From NCBI GenBank assembly GCA_003584705.1, contig AP018536.1, positions 2,976,001 through 3,040,000 on the forward strand: a DNA stretch of 64,000 nt, written 5' to 3'. The notes under the pieces were generated by a model. That model was not told where the DNA came from. It was given only the letters and a program-made list of their open reading frames with translations, and did not search any database. Numbering within the stretch: position 1 is the stretch's first letter; each line of letters starts with the position of its first letter. Below, one piece after another: positions 44,914 through 54,879 of the stretch. A program made the position numbers and the translations under genes. This DNA comes from Lachnospiraceae bacterium GAM79 (lineage in GTDB: Bacteria; Bacillota; Clostridia; Lachnospirales; Lachnospiraceae).

Positions 44914-44942
44914 AATGATGCCGGGGCAAAAGCCCCCGACTT
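44914..44942. repeat. Dispersed intergenic repeat, family B copy 4 (end fragment)
   Basis: ATGATGCCGGGGCAAAAG followed by CCCCCGACTTTG. It matches the outer end of copy 1 (7022-7050) with few changes, just upstream of the nicotinamidase-like gene. Confidence 0.55.
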
Positions 44943-44947
44943 TGCAC

Positions 44948-44983
44948 AAAAAGCAGGCAACCGCATCCTGCGACTACCTGCTT
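44948..44983 (-). terminator. Terminator of the MCP-AAA operon
   Basis: AAGCAGG / CCTGCTT stem with an inner CGCA / TGCG hairpin; TTTTT follows on the minus strand. 8 bp beyond the AAA gene stop. Confidence 0.75.
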
Positions 44984-44990
44984 CTATTAC

Positions 44991-46481
44991 TTATAGAAAT
45001 AATTTCTTCACTTTTTCTGCATCAAATACAACTTCCTTTACCCCGTCCACTTCGATCTGATACAGGGCATTGGCTGCCAGATGCTCCGCCGCCTGCTCAA
45101 GGTCACGGATTCCACTGGTGTTGGAATAGATCTCCACCACCGCATCCAGTCCCTCTTCGGTGAGTGTGCATTCGTCTGCCTGCAGTCCAATCCTTTTCAG
45201 CACCTTCGGCAATGCAAATCTGGAGAAAATGATCTTCTTCTCCTCCGGTGTGTAATCCGGGATGTCGATCACTGCAAAACGGGACATTAACGGAGCACTG
45301 ATCTGCTCCTTGTCATTGGCAGTGGCGATGGGGTAGACACCAAAGGTGGGAACGGTACATTCCATATAGTTGTCCGTGAATCCCAGATTGTCAAGCAATG
45401 TCAGAAGCACATCCGCCGGATTGCCGTTACCCTTGCCGTTTGCCGCCTTGTCCAACTCATTGATGATGAATACCAGATTAGACTCTCCCGCCATGGAAAA
45501 AGCCTCCATGATAATGCCCGGCTTGGCATTGGCATAGATTCTGGAGCTTCCGGTCAGCTGCTCCGGATCGTTAATGGAACTCATGTCTAATGTTGTCCAG
45601 GGCAATTTCAGGATCCTCGCCACCGCATAAGCGATCTGGGATTTACCGGTTCCGGCCGGACCCACCAGAAGCAGTCCGTAAGCCGGTAAGGTGTGGGTAC
45701 GGTTAATCTGGATAATGGTCTCCATGATCCGCTGCTTGACTCTCTCCATACCGTACAATTCCTCGTCCAGGATCCGTCTGGCTTCCACCGGATCAATGGC
45801 TTCGAAGTAATTGCCCTTCCACTGAATGTTCATCATGATGGACAGCGCTCTCTGGGCATGTCTTCTCTCTTCCGGAGACACCTCATGGGATCTGGCCACC
45901 GCCAGATTTCTTCTGGCCCACAGGCGGATGTTTTCCGGCATGGTCCTTCCAGCACATGTCATGAAATCGGAGATACTCTGAAGGCTGGTAAGCTTCATAT
46001 CATCGCCGTCTTCCTCTTCGTCCTCCCCCTGTTCCTCTTCTGCGGGAGCACTGCTGGCGAACAGTCTTTCCATCATGAACTGTAAAAATCCATCTTCTGC
46101 CGAAAGCTTGGTTCCGCCGCCAAATGCAGTCTCTCGGATCTTGTATACCGCATAGCCTTCTTCCCGGTTTTCCCCGGAAAGCCGGACATTGATGTGATTT
46201 TCTCCTAACCATCTGACGAGGCTTACGAATCTTGCATCGATCTGTAAAATATCGGCATAGGCACTGCTGCCCTCTTCCCTGAATTCGAAATTCGTGCGTT
46301 TGTTCTGATTGCCGAAGACACCGATAGCATGGTGCTTCCACGGTTCGCTGCTGTTGTCCAGGATCAGGATCGGCTTTTCGGGACTTGCCGCAGCCTCATT
46401 GGAACGGAACATGGTATAGGTGCATACGGGATCCTGCTTCTTCTCATTTTCCGGAATACTGCTGAAATCAAATACCGGCAT
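44991..46481 (-). CDS. Lon-like AAA+ protein lacking a protease domain
   Basis: 496 residues. The N-terminal half (about 1-220) is unassigned, with an acidic linker (148-162). The AAA+ domain follows: [24 protein letters not shown] with Walker A at 274-281, then [12 protein letters not shown] at 336-347, where Lon has a DEIDK box; the usual Walker B Asp is Asn here. Sensor/arginine region is [20 protein letters not shown]. It ends after the small lid, with no Ser-Lys peptidase. Start overlaps the chemoreceptor stop by 14 bp, and AAGGAGG precedes the ATG. Role unknown; a remodelling or scaffold function is possible. Confidence 0.8.
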   Translation of the reverse strand: MPVFDFSSIPENEKKQDPVCTYTMFRSNEAAASPEKPILILDNSSEPWKHHAIGVFGNQNKRTNFEFREEGSSAYADILQIDARFVSLVRWLGENHINVRLSGENREEGYAVYKIRETAFGGGTKLSAEDGFLQFMMERLFASSAPAEEEQGEDEEEDGDDMKLTSLQSISDFMTCAGRTMPENIRLWARRNLAVARSHEVSPEERRHAQRALSIMMNIQWKGNYFEAIDPVEARRILDEELYGMERVKQRIMETIIQINRTHTLPAYGLLLVGPAGTGKSQIAYAVARILKLPWTTLDMSSINDPEQLTGSSRIYANAKPGIIMEAFSMAGESNLVFIINELDKAANGKGNGNPADVLLTLLDNLGFTDNYMECTVPTFGVYPIATANDKEQISAPLMSRFAVIDIPDYTPEEKKIIFSRFALPKVLKRIGLQADECTLTEEGLDAVVEIYSNTSGIRDLEQAAEHLAANALYQIEVDGVKEVVFDAEKVKKLFL

Positions 46482-48237
46482 TGTCAGCCTCCTTTTTTCT
46501 CGCCTGAATCTTCTCCTCATCGATCAGCTTGAACTGCTTTACCAGATTGGTCATATTCTCGGACTGAGCCAGCAGTTCCTCACTGGTAGCGGATAATTCT
46601 TCTGCTGCCGCAGAGTTGGACTGTACGATCTCGGAGATCTGGTTCACACCGCTCTCCGCCTGATTCATGGCATCTGACTGAGCAGCTGCAATCTGGTTCA
46701 GTTCCTCAGAATCCTGTGCGATCCTGCGGACGCCTTCCACGATAACGCTCAACGTCTGGGACGCATGATCCACAGCTTCATTGCCGGCATGGATCTCCTC
46801 CAGTGTACCGCCGATCAGCTCTCTGGTATTGACAGCGGACTGCGCACTCTGCTCTGCCAGCTTACCAATCTGGTCTGCCACCACAGCAAAACCTCTTCCG
46901 GCCTCCCCCGCTCTGGCTGCCTCAATGGACGCATTTAAGGACAGCAGATTGGTCTGACTGGCAATATCCTCGATCTCACCGATGATGTTGCTGATCTTCT
47001 CGGAAGTCTCGTTGATCTGTTCCATGATCTCCATCAGATGATTCATCTCGGTACGGCCTTCATCTGCCTTAGCAGAGTATTCCTGTGCCTGCCTGCTGGA
47101 ATTCTTGGTATGCTCTGCAGTATTGTCTACCATAGAGGTAATATTAGTAATGGTTGCCTGTAGCTGCTGTACGGCTCCGGCCTGCTCAGTAGCGCCCTCT
47201 GCCAGAGACTGTGCGGCATCTGCCAGGCTTCCGGCACCCATGGATACCTGGCCGGATACGGAATTTACATTGTACAATGCTTCGTTCATCTTATATTTGA
47301 TATCTCTCAGGGCTTCCTTCAATTCATCCAGATCCCCTGCATAGAGATCGGGGTAAAGAAATTTTACCGTCCAGTCACCATTTGCCATGGCATTCAGAGC
47401 CTGCTTGATATCCTCAATGATCATTCGCAGATTTTCAGCCATTGCAATGGCGGCACGATTCATCTCTGCCACTTCGTCCTCTGTCTTTACTTCCGGGAAC
47501 TCTGAAGACAGATCACCTGCAGCAAACCCATCCAGTCTGTCTGCCAGCGCTTTCAGCGGTCCGGCGATTCCTTTGGCTATTCTTTTTCCCGCTTTTTCAG
47601 ATCCCGCAAAGCCTACTCCGATGATCAGAAGGATTACGATAAAAATAACCACACGGAAAACATTCAGTTTGGCTTCCATGGCATTTCCGTTCGTTACACT
47701 GCTGTCCAACAGGCTCGTCATATCTGCATAGACCTGCTGGAACACGGGATCCATCTGTTCGCCTGCCATCTGCTGTGCCTGCATCCGCTTAGCAGAATCG
47801 GAAGCTGTTCCCAGTTCCAGTATCTGTGCCTCGATCTGCTGATAAGAAGCTACGCCGTCCTTGATCTGCTGGTAGGTAGCTCTTCCCTCATCCGTGATCA
47901 TGTCATCTTCCAGGGCACTGATATAGGTATCCAACTGTTCCGCCGTCAGGTCATGGGCATTTTTTGCTGTAGCGATCAGTGTATCGTCATCATAGCCGAT
48001 GGCGGCACGGGTCTCACTCCGCATCTCCGCGATAACGATCATCGCCTTACCGATGTCACCCTGCGCGAAACCGTAATGCTTCAAGGCGTAGGAATACTGA
48101 TAACTCACGATTCCCATGGCCACACAGGCGATGACACCCGTCATGCTCAGCAGTATCTTGGTCTTACGAAATACTTTCAATAGGCGCTTCTCAATGGAGA
48201 GCTTGTTTAAACTGTTAAATCTGTCCGTTCTGTCCAT
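46468..48237 (-). CDS. Methyl-accepting chemotaxis protein
   Basis: 589-residue receptor. Helix 1 (about 26-46), a periplasm-equivalent four-helix-bundle sensor (about 47-195, with [23 protein letters not shown]), helix 2 (about 198-220), HAMP (about 222-275) and a long signalling hairpin. The tip lies in the region [35 protein letters not shown]. No CheW/CheR-binding pentapeptide is obvious at the end (KEADNAGI). Ligand unknown. Translationally overlapped with YkgJ-like upstream and AAA downstream. Confidence 0.95.
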   Translation of the reverse strand: MDRTDRFNSLNKLSIEKRLLKVFRKTKILLSMTGVIACVAMGIVSYQYSYALKHYGFAQGDIGKAMIVIAEMRSETRAAIGYDDDTLIATAKNAHDLTAEQLDTYISALEDDMITDEGRATYQQIKDGVASYQQIEAQILELGTASDSAKRMQAQQMAGEQMDPVFQQVYADMTSLLDSSVTNGNAMEAKLNVFRVVIFIVILLIIGVGFAGSEKAGKRIAKGIAGPLKALADRLDGFAAGDLSSEFPEVKTEDEVAEMNRAAIAMAENLRMIIEDIKQALNAMANGDWTVKFLYPDLYAGDLDELKEALRDIKYKMNEALYNVNSVSGQVSMGAGSLADAAQSLAEGATEQAGAVQQLQATITNITSMVDNTAEHTKNSSRQAQEYSAKADEGRTEMNHLMEIMEQINETSEKISNIIGEIEDIASQTNLLSLNASIEAARAGEAGRGFAVVADQIGKLAEQSAQSAVNTRELIGGTLEEIHAGNEAVDHASQTLSVIVEGVRRIAQDSEELNQIAAAQSDAMNQAESGVNQISEIVQSNSAAAEELSATSEELLAQSENMTNLVKQFKLIDEEKIQARKKEADNAGI

Positions 48238-48880
48238 TCCAATGTTCCATCCTCTCTGTAAACTGTGTGTAAAAATCTATCGTCCCCTCATACGGCAATA
48301 AATAAAACAGACGCAGCAGCAGGAGATTTTCTTCCCTCTGTTTCCCTTCGTCTTCTCCTGTCAGTCTTTCTTCCATGGCATGTAACAGGTCATGCCATTG
48401 TAAGGTAAATTGCTGATTGCGGGTCAGATCCGGAGTATCGATCCATTTACTGACTTTTATCTTGCTGCGGTTCTCCTTTGCACATTCCCCGGTCTGAAGA
48501 AAATAGGAAAATCCTCCATTTTCATAATATCTTCCCAGAGGAAACAGTCTGCAGATTCCGGGACGGTACGGGTGAATACTGCATCGACCCCCTCCGTCCA
48601 GATACGCACAGGCTTCCTCTGCTCCCTGCATTTTCAGATTTGGCAGGATCACACCGTCCACCACATTGAGCTCCACCGATGCCGCTAATAGCTCCTGCAT
48701 GCTTTTCCCCATTCCTGTAGTCATCCGGTACACATCATAGGGATCCAGGATAATGGAATTGCCCATGCCGTGACAACACCGGGAACAGCCATTGCAACCA
48801 CCGCAATCCGCTTTTACCATATCATTTGCTTTGTATAATCGGCCGTCGGATATCTCCGCAAGGCTTACATTTCGCTTCAT
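48215..48880 (-). CDS. YkgJ-family cysteine cluster protein
   Basis: 221 residues. The cluster [28 protein letters not shown] (about 26-53) and the second [17 protein letters not shown] motif identify the CxxCxxCC zinc/iron-chelating family. Biochemical role is not established for the family. It is the first of three overlapping genes (YkgJ-like, receptor, AAA), with 23 bp overlap into the receptor gene. Confidence 0.85.
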   Translation of the reverse strand: MKRNVSLAEISDGRLYKANDMVKADCGGCNGCSRCCHGMGNSIILDPYDVYRMTTGMGKSMQELLAASVELNVVDGVILPNLKMQGAEEACAYLDGGGRCSIHPYRPGICRLFPLGRYYENGGFSYFLQTGECAKENRSKIKVSKWIDTPDLTRNQQFTLQWHDLLHAMEERLTGEDEGKQREENLLLLRLFYLLPYEGTIDFYTQFTERMEHWNGQNGQI

Positions 48881-48890
48881 ATCTTCACCA

Positions 48891-49985
48891 TCAGCCTCTC
48901 TGTGCCTTGCGTTCCATGATCTCCTTCAGGCTCTCGGTGTAAGGCGCTCTCGCCACCCCGTATTCCGTGACAATTCCGGCGATCAGTTCATGGTCCGCCA
49001 CATCGAATGCCGGATTGTAGACCTTTACACCCTCCGGGGCCATGCGCTCCTTGTACCACATCTCAGTAACCTCTTCTGCCTTACGCTGCTCAATACAGAT
49101 ATCTGCGCCGGTGGCTGTGGCCATATCAATGGTGGAAGTGGGTGCACAGATATATACCGGCACTCCGTATTGTTTTGCTACCGCTGCCACCACGCTGGTA
49201 CCGATCTTGTTGGCCGTATCTCCGTTAGCCGCCACTCTGTCACAACCCACGAACACTGCCTGCACCCAGCCCTTGGACATGACAGAAGCGGACATATTGT
49301 CACAGATCAGTGTCACATCCACGCCTGCGGAATGCAGTTCAAATGCTGTCAGTCTGGCTCCCTGCAAAAGTGGTCTGGTCTCATCCGCAAATACATGGAA
49401 GTTGTAACCTCTCTCCTGTCCCAGATAAATCGGTGCGGTTGCGGTACCGTATTTTACGGTTGCAAGTTGTCCTGCATTACAGTGGGTCAGAATACCATCT
49501 CCCGGTTTTACCAGTTCCAGTCCAAATTCTCCGATTTTTCGACATACTTCCACATCTTCCGCCCGAATCTGTAGTGCTTCGTCATGCAGGATTTCCTTCA
49601 CTTTTGCGACAGTCTTGTGCTCTTCTCTGCCAGCCTTTACAGCCACAGCATCCATGCGCTTCAGCGCCCAGGACAGATTAACTGCGGTGGGTCTGGAAGA
49701 ATCCAGATATTCCTTATATTCGGTAAATTTCTCATAAAACTTTTCAAAATCTTCGGTCTCGATGCGGTTTGCCAGCAGATAAATACCCAGTGCCGCCGCT
49801 ACGCCGATGGCCGGAGCCCCTCTGACTTTCAACAGATAAATGGCATCCCAGATTTCCTGTGCCGTATGTAAAGCGATCAGTTCGATCCTGCCGGGTAATA
49901 AGGTCTGGTCTATGATGATCACCGCATCCTGTGCTTCATCCAGTGCCACGGTGTCGTAATCGAGAATTGTTTTTTCTTTTTCCAT
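48891..49985 (-). CDS. mtnA: S-methyl-5-thioribose-1-phosphate isomerase
   Basis: 364-residue isomerase of methionine salvage (or related 5-deoxyribose disposal). RGAPAIGVAAALGIYL, THCNAGQLATVKYGTA with the catalytic Cys, and GCDRVAANGDTANKIGT with the catalytic Asp are all present. A typical partner (mtnK, mtnB or an aldolase) is not nearby, so it may serve the 5-deoxyribose/methylthioribose shunt. It lies 10 bp upstream of the YkgJ-like gene on the same strand. Confidence 0.93.
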   Translation of the reverse strand: MEKEKTILDYDTVALDEAQDAVIIIDQTLLPGRIELIALHTAQEIWDAIYLLKVRGAPAIGVAAALGIYLLANRIETEDFEKFYEKFTEYKEYLDSSRPTAVNLSWALKRMDAVAVKAGREEHKTVAKVKEILHDEALQIRAEDVEVCRKIGEFGLELVKPGDGILTHCNAGQLATVKYGTATAPIYLGQERGYNFHVFADETRPLLQGARLTAFELHSAGVDVTLICDNMSASVMSKGWVQAVFVGCDRVAANGDTANKIGTSVVAAVAKQYGVPVYICAPTSTIDMATATGADICIEQRKAEEVTEMWYKERMAPEGVKVYNPAFDVADHELIAGIVTEYGVARAPYTESLKEIMERKAQRG

Positions 49986-50041
49986 AGATACTCCTTTATA
50001 TATGTTTTCGTAATTGTCAGATCCTTACGGTATCTTCCCGG

Positions 50042-50533
50042 TTAATTTTCATGCCGGATAATATCGGCAAATTCTGCTTTCGCTGCCTTGGCCAGATCCT
50101 CCGGTGTCAGACGGATCTGAGATCCGATCTTGCCGCCGCTGACATAGATCTGCTCCTGTGTCTTTGCGCTTTCATCGATTCTGGTCACGTACTGCTTTTT
50201 CATGCCAATGGCAGTACAGCCGCCGCGGATATAACCGGTAATGGCGTTAATGTCCTTTACGTGGATCATTTCCACGCTCTTTTCCCCTACCGATTTCGCT
50301 GCCTTTTTCAGATCCAGCTCCGCCGCAATAGGGATAACGAATACAAAATAATTCTTGCTGTTGCTCACGGTGACCAACGTCTTATAGACCTGTTCATAGG
50401 GCAGGGATAATTTGTCAGCTATCTGAAGACCGTCCACGAATTCCTCACACTCGTAGGTGTGATGGGTATAAGGAATCTTCAAAGATTCCAGGATCCGCAT
50501 TGCGTTGGTCTTTATTTCTTTTTGTTTTGCCAT
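50042..50533 (-). CDS. ybaK: YbaK/EbsC-type aminoacyl-tRNA deacylase
   Basis: 163 residues. The YbaK fold that clears Cys-tRNA(Pro) made by prolyl-tRNA synthetase. Lys in YEQVYKTLVTVS (about 48-59) and GGCTAIGMKKQY (about 117-128) are conserved landmarks. Start at MAKQKEIKT; the RBS is weak (GGCGTGAG at a long distance), but a longer frame has no better site. Monocistronic, ending shortly before mtnA. Confidence 0.9.
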   Translation of the reverse strand: MAKQKEIKTNAMRILESLKIPYTHHTYECEEFVDGLQIADKLSLPYEQVYKTLVTVSNSKNYFVFVIPIAAELDLKKAAKSVGEKSVEMIHVKDINAITGYIRGGCTAIGMKKQYVTRIDESAKTQEQIYVSGGKIGSQIRLTPEDLAKAAKAEFADIIRHEN

Positions 50534-50712
50534 AAAACTACTCACGCCTTTCAACAACCTGCAAACTTTGAGCCGAAGGCACAAATTTGCAGGTGAAAAA
50601 TTTATTTTTCACCTTGTTACCCTTGGTATCATTTTATTTTACTATTTTGCTTCCCCCAGCGCAAGCATACAAGGCAAGAAACTTGCACAAGTTGCATCAG
50701 TTTTTTGCAGAA

Positions 50713-50762
50713 AAGAACTCCGCCCGACTCCCGGACGGACCGGGGAATCAGGCGGAGTTCTT
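50713..50762 (-). terminator. Terminator of the butyryl-CoA operon
   Basis: AAGAACTCCGCC / GGCGGAGTTCTT 12-bp outer stem with inner CCGG pairing, 27 bp beyond the etfA stop, with T residues after it on the minus strand. Confidence 0.85.
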
Positions 50763-50788
50763 ATATGTTTTTAATCCGTTGTTACGAA

Positions 50789-51850
50789 TTAGTTTGCTGC
50801 CTTCTCAGCCTTTGCAGCCTTCAGCTGCTCGGTCAGAGCGGGAACTACCTTGTTCAGGTCGCCTACGATACCGTAGTCAGCCACATCGAAGATAGGCGCG
50901 GTCTCATCCTTGTTGATGGCAACAATGAGATCAGACTCTTCCATACCTGCTACATGCTGAATAGCACCGGAGATACCGATTGCAAAGTAAATCTGAGGAC
51001 GAACGGTCTTACCGGTCTGTCCAACCTGCAGATCCTTGGGCTTCCAGCCATTATCTACAACTGCACGGGAGCAGGATACGGTACCGCCAAGAACCTCTGC
51101 CAGATCGTCCAGGATCTTGAAGTTCTCTGCGCTGCCAACTCCACGTCCGCCGGATACCAGGATCTTAGCATCCATGATATCAACGGTATCGGATACAGCC
51201 TTAACGACTTCCTTGATGGTTACATATTTGTTGTTCGGAGTAAATCCGGGATTGTACTCTTCGATTACAGCCTTTGCACCTGCGATAGGAGCGATCTTCT
51301 GCATAACGCCGGGACGAACGGTTGCCATCTGAGGTCTGTTGTCGGGGCAGGCGATGGTAGCGATGGTGTTACCACCGAATGCAGGACGGGTCATCAGCAG
51401 CTGGTTGTGCTTCTGCTCCTGTCCGGGAATCGCATTGAGAGGGAAATCACCAATCTCAAGTACGGTACAGTCAGCAGTCAGACCGGTCTTAACTCTTGCG
51501 GAAACGGTAGGGCCGAGGTCACGTCCGATAGCAGTTGCACCTACCAGAACGATCTCAGGCTTATATTTCTCGATAACAGATGCCAGTGCATGTGCATAAG
51601 GCTCGGTTCTGTAAGTCTCCAGTTCGGGATCGTCCACAAGGATTACCTTATCTGCGCCATACTCAGCCAGCTTATCTGCCAGATTCTTTACATTATAACC
51701 GATCAGAACCGCGGTTACCTCGGTCTCCAGCTTTGCAGCCAGCTCTTTACCTTTGCCGAGCAGCTCCAATGCGATACCGCTGATCTCATTGTCTACCTGC
51801 TGGGCGAACACATATACACCCTTGTATTCTTCAATATTATTGGTTACCAT
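50789..51850 (-). CDS. etfA: Electron transfer flavoprotein alpha subunit
   Basis: 353 residues. Pairs with EtfB and Bcd in the flavin-bifurcating complex that reduces crotonyl-CoA and ferredoxin with NADH. The C-terminal FAD-binding region shows LVSGGRGVGSAENFKIL, then VDNGWKPKDLQVGQTGKTVRPQIYFAIGISGAIQH, with the ETF-alpha signature KDETAPIFDVADYGIVGDL. Length is typical for clostridial EtfA. Last gene of thl-crt-hbd-bcd-etfB-etfA, 15 bp after etfB. Confidence 0.96.
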   Translation of the reverse strand: MVTNNIEEYKGVYVFAQQVDNEISGIALELLGKGKELAAKLETEVTAVLIGYNVKNLADKLAEYGADKVILVDDPELETYRTEPYAHALASVIEKYKPEIVLVGATAIGRDLGPTVSARVKTGLTADCTVLEIGDFPLNAIPGQEQKHNQLLMTRPAFGGNTIATIACPDNRPQMATVRPGVMQKIAPIAGAKAVIEEYNPGFTPNNKYVTIKEVVKAVSDTVDIMDAKILVSGGRGVGSAENFKILDDLAEVLGGTVSCSRAVVDNGWKPKDLQVGQTGKTVRPQIYFAIGISGAIQHVAGMEESDLIVAINKDETAPIFDVADYGIVGDLNKVVPALTEQLKAAKAEKAAN

Positions 51851-51865
51851 GGTTTGCCTCCTATA

Positions 51866-52651
51866 TTAGATGATGTGCTTTTCTTTGAATTTAGCCACAA
51901 TGTAAGCTGCTCCGTCTTCAGGTGAATCGGGAACGATCTTCTCACCTGCGCCCTTACGAACCTTATCGGATGCCTTTGCAATCTTGGTAGGAGATCCCTT
52001 CAGGCCAAGGTTACTGTCATCAACATCTTTCAGATCAGCTCTGCCCCAGGTAGTGATCTCTGCCTTGCATGCATCGAAGATTCCGCCGGGAGTCATATAA
52101 CGAGGCTTATTCAGCTCGGACAGTGCAGTGATCAGGCAGGGCATCTGGGCCTCTACTACATGATATCTGTCATCATACTGTCTCTGAACGATCACCTTGT
52201 CTCCCTCAACCTTGATGTCCTGTGCATAAGAGATTACGGGAAGTCCCAGATGCTCAGCGATCTGAGGACCAACCTGTGCGGTATCACCATCGATTGCCTG
52301 ACGACCGGTAATGATCAGATCATAGTCAAGGTTTCTCAGTGCACCTGCAATGGTAGTGGAAGTAGCCCAGGTATCAGCACCGCCCAGTACTCTGTCGGTA
52401 ACCAGAATTGCTTTGTCAGCACCCATAGCCAGCGCCTCACGAAGAGCATCTGCTGCCTTGGGAAGACCCATGGTCAGTACGGTAACTTCTGCGCCGAACT
52501 CGTCCTTCAGCTTCAGTGCAGCTTCCAGACCAGCCTTATCATCGGGATTCATGATAGCAAGCATTGCGCCTCTGTCAAGAGTTCCGTCAGGATTGAATTT
52601 AACACCGCCCTTGGTATCGGGCACCTGCTTAATACAAACAACAATCTTCAT
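51866..52651 (-). CDS. etfB: Electron transfer flavoprotein beta subunit
   Basis: 261 residues. MKIVVCIKQVPDTKGGVKFNPDGTLDRGAMLAIMNPDDKAGLEAAL is the clostridial EtfB N-terminus, and the family block ITGRQAIDGDTAQVGPQIAEHLGLP is intact. Such EtfB subunits carry the bifurcating FAD. Between bcd and etfA with close spacing. Confidence 0.96.
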   Translation of the reverse strand: MKIVVCIKQVPDTKGGVKFNPDGTLDRGAMLAIMNPDDKAGLEAALKLKDEFGAEVTVLTMGLPKAADALREALAMGADKAILVTDRVLGGADTWATSTTIAGALRNLDYDLIITGRQAIDGDTAQVGPQIAEHLGLPVISYAQDIKVEGDKVIVQRQYDDRYHVVEAQMPCLITALSELNKPRYMTPGGIFDACKAEITTWGRADLKDVDDSNLGLKGSPTKIAKASDKVRKGAGEKIVPDSPEDGAAYIVAKFKEKHII

Positions 52652-52702
52652 TGTATTTTCTCCTTACTTTTCTAATAAAATTTCCGACAAATGCCTGCTT
52701 GC

Positions 52703-53869
52703 TTATTTCAGCAGATCTGCGGAGATAACCATTCTCTGAACTTCGGAAGTACCCTCGTAGATCTCGGTGATCTTTGCATCACGCATCATACGTTCAACTT
52801 CGTACTCTCTGATGTAACCGTAACCACCGTGCAGCTGAACAGCCTTGGTAGTAACTTCCATAGCAACCTCAGCAGCATACAGCTTAGCCATAGCAGCTTC
52901 TACAGAGTAAGAGATCTTAGGATTGGTCTTGTACTCGTCCTTCTTGCGTGCAGCCTTGTATACCAGCATCTTGGCAGCTTCCACCTTGGTAGCCATATCA
53001 GCCAGCTGGAACTGTGTATTCTGGAATCCGGAAATGGACTTTCCGAACTGCTTTCTTTCCTTGGTGTAAGCAACGGTTCTCTCCAGAGCGCCTTCTGCAA
53101 TACCCAGAGCCTGGGAAGCGATACCGATACGTCCGCCGTCCAGAGTGTGCATTGCGATCTTGAATCCCTGTCCCTGCTTACCAAGCATATTCTCCTTGGG
53201 GATACGGCAGTCGGTGAAGATCAGCTCGTAAGTGGAAGAACCCTTGATACCCATCTTCTTCTCTTTGGTACCGAAGGTAAATCCGGGAGTACCTTTCTCA
53301 ACGATAAAGGAAGAAATCTCCTTCATCTTTCTGCCTCTCTTCTCTACGATACCGGTAACTGCGATCACGATATATACATCAGCTTCTTTACCGTTGGTGA
53401 TGAAGCACTTGGATCCGTTGATGACCCACTCGTCACCATCTAATACAGCCTTAGTCTGCTGTCCCTGAGCATCGGTACCTGCACCGGGCTCGGTCAGACC
53501 GAAAGCACCGATCTTACGGCCGCTTGCCAGATCGGGAACATATTTCTTCTTCTGATCCTCAGTACCGAAGGTCATGATAGGATCGATACACAGAGAGGTA
53601 TGTGCGGATACGATAACGCCGGTGGTTGCACAAACCTTGGAAAGCTCCTCAACACACATAGCGTAGGTCAGGGTATCACAGCCCTGTCCGCCGTACTCCT
53701 TGGGAACGGGAATTCCCATGAAGCCGTACTTAGCCATCTTCTCAACGGTCTCTCTGGGGAAGGTTTCGGTCTCGTCAACTTCCTGCGCAAGAGGTTTTAC
53801 TTCGTTCTCGGCGAACTCTTTGAACAGCTGTCTCGCCATCTCATGCTCTTTGGATAATGTAAAATCCAT
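52703..53869 (-). CDS. bcd: Butyryl-CoA dehydrogenase (short-chain acyl-CoA dehydrogenase)
   Basis: 388 residues. Reduces crotonyl-CoA to butyryl-CoA with EtfAB. FAD/substrate motifs FGLTEPGAGTDAQGQQTKAVLDGDEWVINGSKCFITNG and the catalytic-base region QLHGGYGYIREYEVERMMRDAKITEIYEGTSEVQRMVI are complete, with the active-site Glu in the YEGT segment. Operon context assigns butyryl-CoA as substrate. Confidence 0.96.
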   Translation of the reverse strand: MDFTLSKEHEMARQLFKEFAENEVKPLAQEVDETETFPRETVEKMAKYGFMGIPVPKEYGGQGCDTLTYAMCVEELSKVCATTGVIVSAHTSLCIDPIMTFGTEDQKKKYVPDLASGRKIGAFGLTEPGAGTDAQGQQTKAVLDGDEWVINGSKCFITNGKEADVYIVIAVTGIVEKRGRKMKEISSFIVEKGTPGFTFGTKEKKMGIKGSSTYELIFTDCRIPKENMLGKQGQGFKIAMHTLDGGRIGIASQALGIAEGALERTVAYTKERKQFGKSISGFQNTQFQLADMATKVEAAKMLVYKAARKKDEYKTNPKISYSVEAAMAKLYAAEVAMEVTTKAVQLHGGYGYIREYEVERMMRDAKITEIYEGTSEVQRMVISADLLK

Positions 53870-53966
53870 GATGTTAATCCTCCATTGTTATTTATACTTG
53901 GTTGTAATTATGAACTTAGACTGTCCAGAGCCGTATCCGGCTCCGAACAGTTATTTTACCTTTTGC

Positions 53967-54839
53967 CTACTGTGCATCCACAGGAGTCTTGGTGCGGTCT
54001 GCATTGTATACATAGAAGCCCTTGCCGGTCTTCACACCAAGGTTACCGCCGCGAACCATCTTACGGATCAGAGGGCATGCACGATACTTGCTGTCGCCGG
54101 TCTCGTTGTACAGAACATCCATGATGGCAAGGCAGATATCCAGTCCTACGAAATCGCCCAGTTCCAGGGGTCCCATGGGATGATTAGCGCCCAGCTTCAT
54201 AGCTGCGTCGATACCTGCGATATCGGATACACCTTCCATCTTGATGAAAGCTGCTTCATTGATCATAGGGATCAGGATACGGTTAACAACAAAGCCTGCT
54301 GCCTCGTTTACCTGAACAGGGGTCTTGCCGATCTCTTCAGATATCTTCTTGATGGTGTCTACGGTCTCTGCGGGAGTATTCACACCTGCAATTACCTCAA
54401 CCAGCTTCATACGGTCTGCGGGATTGAAGAAGTGCATACCGATCAGAGGACGGGTCAGTCCGTTGCCGATCTCGGTAATGGAAAGGCTGGAAGTGTTGGA
54501 AGCAAATACACACTCGGGCTTGCAGATCTTGTCCAGCTCACCGAAGGTGGTCTTCTTAACTTCCATATTCTCAAATGCAGCTTCTACGATCAGATCGCAG
54601 TCTGCACACAGATCTTCCTTCAGGCCCGGAGTGATCTTAGCTACGATAGCGTCAACAGCCTCCTGAGTCATCTTTCCTTTTTCTACCAGTCTTGCATAGC
54701 CTTTTACGATCTTGGCCTTGCCGCCGTCAGCCCACTCCTGCTTGATATCGCAAAGAGCTACTTCATATCCGTCTACCTGGGCAAATGCCTTTGCAATGCC
54801 CTGTCCCATAGTACCTGCACCGATAATACCTACTTTCAT
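53967..54839 (-). CDS. hbd: 3-Hydroxybutyryl-CoA dehydrogenase
   Basis: 290 residues. Converts acetoacetyl-CoA to 3-hydroxybutyryl-CoA with NAD(P)H. The Rossmann GAGTMGQGIA (8-17), the MHFFNPADRMKLVEVI motif holding the catalytic His, and GFVVNRILIPMINEA are as in clostridial Hbd. Between crt and bcd. Confidence 0.96.
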   Translation of the reverse strand: MKVGIIGAGTMGQGIAKAFAQVDGYEVALCDIKQEWADGGKAKIVKGYARLVEKGKMTQEAVDAIVAKITPGLKEDLCADCDLIVEAAFENMEVKKTTFGELDKICKPECVFASNTSSLSITEIGNGLTRPLIGMHFFNPADRMKLVEVIAGVNTPAETVDTIKKISEEIGKTPVQVNEAAGFVVNRILIPMINEAAFIKMEGVSDIAGIDAAMKLGANHPMGPLELGDFVGLDICLAIMDVLYNETGDSKYRACPLIRKMVRGGNLGVKTGKGFYVYNADRTKTPVDAQ

Positions 54840-54879
54840 GGTAAATCCTCCTGATTTTATACTTTTATATTCGTAATGA

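Noticed and set aside
50565..50640. Hairpins upstream of ybaK and a GGTATCATTT stretch as a fifth family B copy
   Set aside because: Similarity to family B is limited to a few bases; two simple hairpins explain the sequence.
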